Shown: in pieces, positions 6,987 through 7,897 of the stretch
Layout: each line of letters starts with the position of its first letter
How positions within the stretch are numbered: position 1 is the stretch's first letter
Source: Aliarcobacter butzleri
Lineage (GTDB): Bacteria > Campylobacterota > Campylobacteria > Campylobacterales > Arcobacteraceae
Assembly (NCBI GenBank): GCA_012522985.1
Contig: JAAYJJ010000083.1
Coordinates: 1 to 7,897, forward strand
Reading direction: 5' to 3'
Length of the DNA stretch: 7,897 nucleotides
Position numbers and translations under genes: made by a program
Notes under the pieces: model-generated
What the model saw: only the letters and a program-made list of their open reading frames with translations
The model's database searches: none
Told to the model about the DNA's origin: nothing

Positions 6987-7702
6987 AAAACTTTAATAGC
7001 CTTTTGTAAATCCTCTTTTGTATCTATCCCAAAAGATTTGGATTCTACTTTAATCATATGGATACTATACCCTGCTTGTAAAGCACGAAGTTGCTCTAGT
7101 TTTTCAATATTTTCTAAGCTTGATGGCTTTAAAGAGCAAAATCTATTTAAACTCTTTTTACTAAATCCATAAATACCAAGATGTCCAAAATACTCTATAT
7201 CACTACTATTATCACGGTTAAAAGGGATTTTACTTCTTGAAAAATACAATGCCCTACTCTCATTATCAAGAACAACTTTTACAAAGTTGGGATCATTGGC
7301 TTCTTGTGAAGAGATTGTTTTATAACAACTATTCATAACAAATTCTTGATTTTTAGATATCATCTCTTGTAAGTTTTCATAAACTTTGAAAATTATCTCT
7401 TTTTCTATAAAAGGCTCATCAGCTTGAACATTGATCACTACATCATCATCACCCAAGCCCAAAAGATTGGCACACTCATTGACTCTATCTGTACCACTAT
7501 TATGTGATGAGCTTGTCATAATAGCCTTAATATTATGTTTGTTTGCAATCTCTACTACTTCTTTGCTATCTGTTGCTATAGCTACATCATCTATATCTTT
7601 AACTTGCAAAGCTGTTCTTATCACCATAGGAAGCCCTAAAACATCTGCTAAAACCTTGTTTTCAAATCTACTACTAGCCATTCTAGCTGGTATAATAATC
7701 AT
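6980..7702 (-). CDS. kdsB: 3-deoxy-manno-octulosonate cytidylyltransferase (CMP-Kdo synthetase)
   Basis: KdsB activates Kdo with CTP to make CMP-Kdo in the cytoplasm, the donor for the lipid A-Kdo core of LPS. The 240-residue product has the usual length and order of family motifs: nucleotide-binding IPARMASSRFENK (4-16), ATDS (43-46), SGTDRVNE (69-76), NVQADEP with metal-binding Asp (91-97), YFSRSKIPF (153-161), HLGIYGF (174-180), LEQLRAL (202-208) and GIDT (225-228). I place the start at the ATG 7702-7700. A TTG one codon earlier (7705) is in frame, but AAGGG at 7713-7709 is 6 nt from the ATG and only 3 nt from the TTG. The gene is convergent to the glucan synthase and divergent from the next gene, so it looks monocistronic. 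The C-terminus ends KVFG, and a hydrophobic frame follows at once. Confidence 0.95.
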   Translation of the reverse strand: MIIIPARMASSRFENKVLADVLGLPMVIRTALQVKDIDDVAIATDSKEVVEIANKHNIKAIMTSSSHNSGTDRVNECANLLGLGDDDVVINVQADEPFIEKEIIFKVYENLQEMISKNQEFVMNSCYKTISSQEANDPNFVKVVLDNESRALYFSRSKIPFNRDNSSDIEYFGHLGIYGFSKKSLNRFCSLKPSSLENIEKLEQLRALQAGYSIHMIKVESKSFGIDTKEDLQKAIKVFG

Positions 7703-7821
7703 CAAGCACCCTTTTACTATTTTTATGTATTATACTATAAAAAAATATCATATAACTTTAAGTCTAAAAATGTTAGCATACTATACAATAGATATTATTT
7801 GTAAGGTGCAAATTGAGAGCA
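7703..7821. promoter_or_regulatory. Divergent promoter region of kdsB and the next gene
   Basis: On the minus strand a perfect TATAAT (7734-7729) lies upstream of kdsB, predicting a leader of about 20 nt that contains the AAGGG Shine-Dalgarno (7713-7709). On the plus strand, TATACAAT (7782-7789) and TATTAT (7793-7798) are -10 candidates for the gene starting near 7822. AAGG (7803-7806) is a possible ribosome site. The gap is strongly A/T-rich and shows no large repeats. Confidence 0.5.
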
Positions 7822-7897
7822 ATGGTTGATCAGCTTTTTTTATTACATAATATGATAGAAACTATAAATTGCCCTATGATGGCAACCAATAAAGAAG
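7822..7897 (+). CDS. Start of an unidentified gene, cut by the window end
   Basis: An open frame from ATG 7822 runs to the last base and reads MVDQLFLLHNMIETINCPMM followed by ATNKE. Too little is present to name it. The pattern (helix, then I-x-x-I-x-x-P-hydrophobic-x-x-x-N/D-K-E) is reminiscent of the beginning of a PAS domain, which would suit a sensor kinase or a diguanylate cyclase, but this is a weak guess. The start is uncertain: an in-frame TTG at 7813 has AAGG (7803-7806) 6 nt upstream, a better spacing than the ATG has, where only GAGAG lies close by. The divergent arrangement with kdsB and the upstream -10-like boxes support a real gene. Confidence 0.5.
   Translation, partial: MVDQLFLLHNMIETINCPMMATNKE

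Noticed and set aside
7703..7705. TTG codon as the kdsB start
   Set aside because: It is a weaker start codon and only 3 nt from AAGGG, while the adjacent ATG has 6-nt spacing.
7431..7829. A 132-codon plus-strand open frame
   Set aside because: It lies mostly antisense to kdsB, whose full set of motifs is unmistakable. Its Ser/Leu/Ile-rich product resembles no family and is the usual mirror of an A/T-rich gene.

Overview
The window is AT-rich (roughly 30% G+C by eye) bacterial chromosome with short intergenic gaps and good TATAAT boxes. Gene content and protein style suggest a member of the Campylobacterota, most likely Arcobacteraceae or a relative. The clues are a soluble PAS histidine kinase with an H-box of the HEWRQPL type, Lys/Ile/Asn-rich proteins, and a KdsB and Pol I of matching flavour. 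This placement comes from recognising the families, not from a search.

Layout, left to right. (1) Positions 1-2595, minus strand: polA, encoding DNA polymerase I. Its reading frame is conserved to the window edge but is broken by one in-frame TAA at 343-345. This falls just after polymerase motif B and before motif C. (2) 2596-2667: a short divergent promoter region. (3) 2668-4161, plus: an orphan cytoplasmic sensor kinase with two PAS-like domains. (4) 4162-4254: a leader with a -10-like box, a 10-bp stem-loop and a strong Shine-Dalgarno. (5) 4255-6783, plus: a large membrane protein fusing a predicted periplasmic GH17 glucanase/transglucosylase domain to a cytoplasmic GT2 synthase, as in NdvB-type beta-glucan synthases. 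(6) 6784-6979: the gap between convergent genes, holding a six-unit 7-bp tandem repeat that begins at the synthase stop codon, a perfect 9-bp hairpin, a probable kdsB terminator, and an unexplained hydrophobic reading frame directly after kdsB. (7) 6980-7702, minus: kdsB, CMP-Kdo synthetase. (8) 7703-7821: a divergent promoter region. (9) From 7822, plus: the first codons of a further gene cut by the window end.

The GH17-GT2 protein and KdsB share a cell-envelope theme (surface glucan and LPS inner core). The kinase could sense an internal signal, but no response regulator is present to connect it to either. I see no mobile element, CRISPR array, tRNA or rRNA. The observation most worth following up is the single stop codon inside an otherwise perfectly conserved polA. 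The heptamer repeat, the synthase leader hairpin and the hydrophobic frame after kdsB come next.
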